From the NCBI GenBank assembly GCA_025352585.1, contig JANXTD010000159.1, positions 1-5,925 of the forward strand: DNA of 5,925 bases, read 5' to 3'. The notes beneath the pieces were generated by a model that had not been told where the DNA came from, did not search any database, and was given only the letters and a program-made list of their open reading frames with translations. The position numbers were made by a program, and so were the translations under genes. Position 1 is the stretch's first letter. The number at the start of each line of letters is the position of its first letter. The DNA comes from Fimbriiglobus sp. (lineage in GTDB: Bacteria > Planctomycetota > Planctomycetia > Gemmatales > Gemmataceae). This document shows, piece after piece, positions 4,746 through 5,925 of this stretch.

Positions 4746-5925
4746 CTAAAGTTTCGCGGCCAGGTCGAGTCGCCGCAACACCTCGTCGCGGCCCAAAAGA
4801 ACCATCGTGTCGTGCAGCCCGAACCCGACGGCGGTGCCGGTCACGGCGACCCGCAGCGGGGCGTCGAGTTCCTTCGGCTTGACCCCTTGAGCCGCGGCGA
4901 AGTCGGTGAACGACGCCTTGACCGTGACGGCGTCGAACGGATCGAGCGTCGCCAAGACTGCGCCGTACTGCCGCAGACGGTCCGCGACGCCCGGCTTCTT
5001 CAGCCGATCGGCGACCGCCTTCGCGTCGTACTTCGGGTCAGTCCGCAGGATCGGGGCGGCGTACTGGATCATGTCGGTGAACAGCTTGATGCGGTCGCCG
5101 GCCGCGACGAACACCGCTTCGAGCTTGGCCCGCGTCGTGTCATCGATGGCGTCGCCGATCAGCCCGGCGCGGCGGAGGAACGGCAAACTGCCGGCGATCT
5201 TGTCGGCCATCGGCAGCATCGCCATGTACTCCCCGGCCATCCAGTAGAGCTTGTCCGGGTCGAAGCTCGCCGGCGACTCGGTGACGGTTTCGAGGCTGAA
5301 GTTGGCGACCATGTCGGCCAGCGGCATCACTTCGGTGTGGCCGTCGAGGGACCAGCCGAGCTTGCCGAGGTAGTTCAGCACCGCCGCCGGGAGGTAGCCC
5401 ATGACGCGGTAGAACTCGACGGTCGCCGGGTTCAAAACCTCGTGGGCCTTGATCTGCTCGTCGGTCCAGTCGGCCGGCACGGCGTGAACGTCGCGAAGCT
5501 TCGCGACGACCTCGGGCGTCATGAACTGGCCCATCTTGCGCTTGGAGAGCTTCTCCTTAGACTTCGGCGCGTTGACCACGGGGACGTGGGCGAACACCGG
5601 CAGCGTCGCGCCCAGCGCCTCGAAGAACAGCACCTGCCCCGGCGTGTTCGAGAAGTGCTCCGCGGCCCGCACGACGTGCGTCATGCCCATTGCGATCTCG
5701 TCCACGACGGTGGCGAAGTTGTACAGCGGCCGGCAGACCCCGTCGGCGGGGTCGGGGCCGCGCAGGATCACCGGGTCGCCGATGCCGTCGGAGTCGAACT
5801 CGACGACCCCCGGCGCGTTGTCCTTGCCGCGGGAGCGGATCAGGTCGGTGACGGCGACCTTGCGGCCGGTCTGGACTTTGAAGCGGACCGGGCCGGGAAG
5901 TGCCTCGTACACCCGCAGGTTCTCG
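4746..5925 (-). CDS. gltX: Glutamyl-tRNA synthetase, N-terminal part missing at window edge
   Basis: The frame is open to the window edge (392 visible residues, first full codon 5924-5922, stop TAG at 4748-4746). It is the class I synthetase that charges tRNA-Glu with glutamate in the cytosol. Visible signatures are PLYNFATVVDEIAMGMTHVV, then RAAEHFSNTP, FAHVPVV and the ATP-binding loop KLSKR (fragment residues 125-129), followed by GYLPAAVLNYLGKLGWS and ASFDPDKLYWM, as in GltX. The HIGH motif and the rest of the Rossmann fold, probably over 100 residues, lie outside. Between KLSKR and YRVMGYLP there are about 34 more residues than in E. coli GltX, rich in charged residues. The C-terminal anticodon-binding part ends normally with LDLAAKL. 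The first gene of the same-strand row seen here; its own promoter is not visible. Confidence 0.93.
   Translation of the reverse strand, partial: ENLRVYEALPGPVRFKVQTGRKVAVTDLIRSRGKDNAPGVVEFDSDGIGDPVILRGPDPADGVCRPLYNFATVVDEIAMGMTHVVRAAEHFSNTPGQVLFFEALGATLPVFAHVPVVNAPKSKEKLSKRKMGQFMTPEVVAKLRDVHAVPADWTDEQIKAHEVLNPATVEFYRVMGYLPAAVLNYLGKLGWSLDGHTEVMPLADMVANFSLETVTESPASFDPDKLYWMAGEYMAMLPMADKIAGSLPFLRRAGLIGDAIDDTTRAKLEAVFVAAGDRIKLFTDMIQYAAPILRTDPKYDAKAVADRLKKPGVADRLRQYGAVLATLDPFDAVTVKASFTDFAAAQGVKPKELDAPLRVAVTGTAVGFGLHDTMVLLGRDEVLRRLDLAAKL

Noticed and set aside
3743..4882. Plus-strand ORF of 379 codons opposite the kinase gene and gltX end
   Set aside because: Low-complexity composition with no motif; the opposite strand carries the intact PfkB kinase and the GltX end. 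It is a shadow of GC-rich codon use.

Overview
The window comes from a high-GC bacterial chromosome. Every gene I can support lies on the minus strand, so transcription runs from high to low coordinates. The composition, the FHA-GAF signalling protein, the adenosine-kinase-like PfkB protein and an NTase-fold family I remember as common in Gemmataceae together suggest a planctomycete of the Gemmata group. This is inferred from protein resemblance; no rRNA or other marker is present.

Layout in transcription order. The window opens inside gltX (glutamyl-tRNA synthetase, 5' end missing, 5924-4746). It is followed 13 bases later by a PfkB-family, probable adenosine kinase (4732-3737), and 11 bases after that by thpR (RNA 2',3'-cyclic phosphodiesterase, 3725-3147). 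A tRNA-Arg(UCU) gene (3121-3048) lies 25 bases further on. Only 7 bases separate the tRNA from an NTase-fold gene with altered active-site residues (3040-2447). A compact hicB-hicA toxin-antitoxin pair (2425-2219 and 2222-2016) comes next. After 10 bases, rarA (2005-659), the AAA+ replication-fork and recombination ATPase, begins. An 85-base gap with a possible promoter leads to an FHA-GAF protein (573 to the window edge) whose C-terminal part is missing.

The first block (gltX, PfkB kinase, thpR, tRNA) is tightly spaced housekeeping sequence dealing with tRNA charging, nucleoside salvage and RNA ends, and is probably one transcription unit. The stretch 2016-3040 looks like a small accessory cassette between the tRNA gene and rarA: it has lower G+C, AGA codons, a toxin-antitoxin pair and a diverged NTase-like protein. 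With no good independent promoter visible for it, the cassette may be read from the tRNA promoter, with tRNA 3' processing setting the start of its mRNA.

The most unusual points are: near-identical 3' tails on hicB and hicA, which give toxin and antitoxin matching C-terminal peptides; an NTase-like protein with Lys in place of a catalytic Asp, sitting 7 bases after a tRNA; and an insertion of about 34 residues after the KLSKR motif of GltX. I found no CRISPR array, insertion sequence, rRNA or clear intrinsic terminator. The large plus-strand ORFs are shadows of the minus-strand genes.
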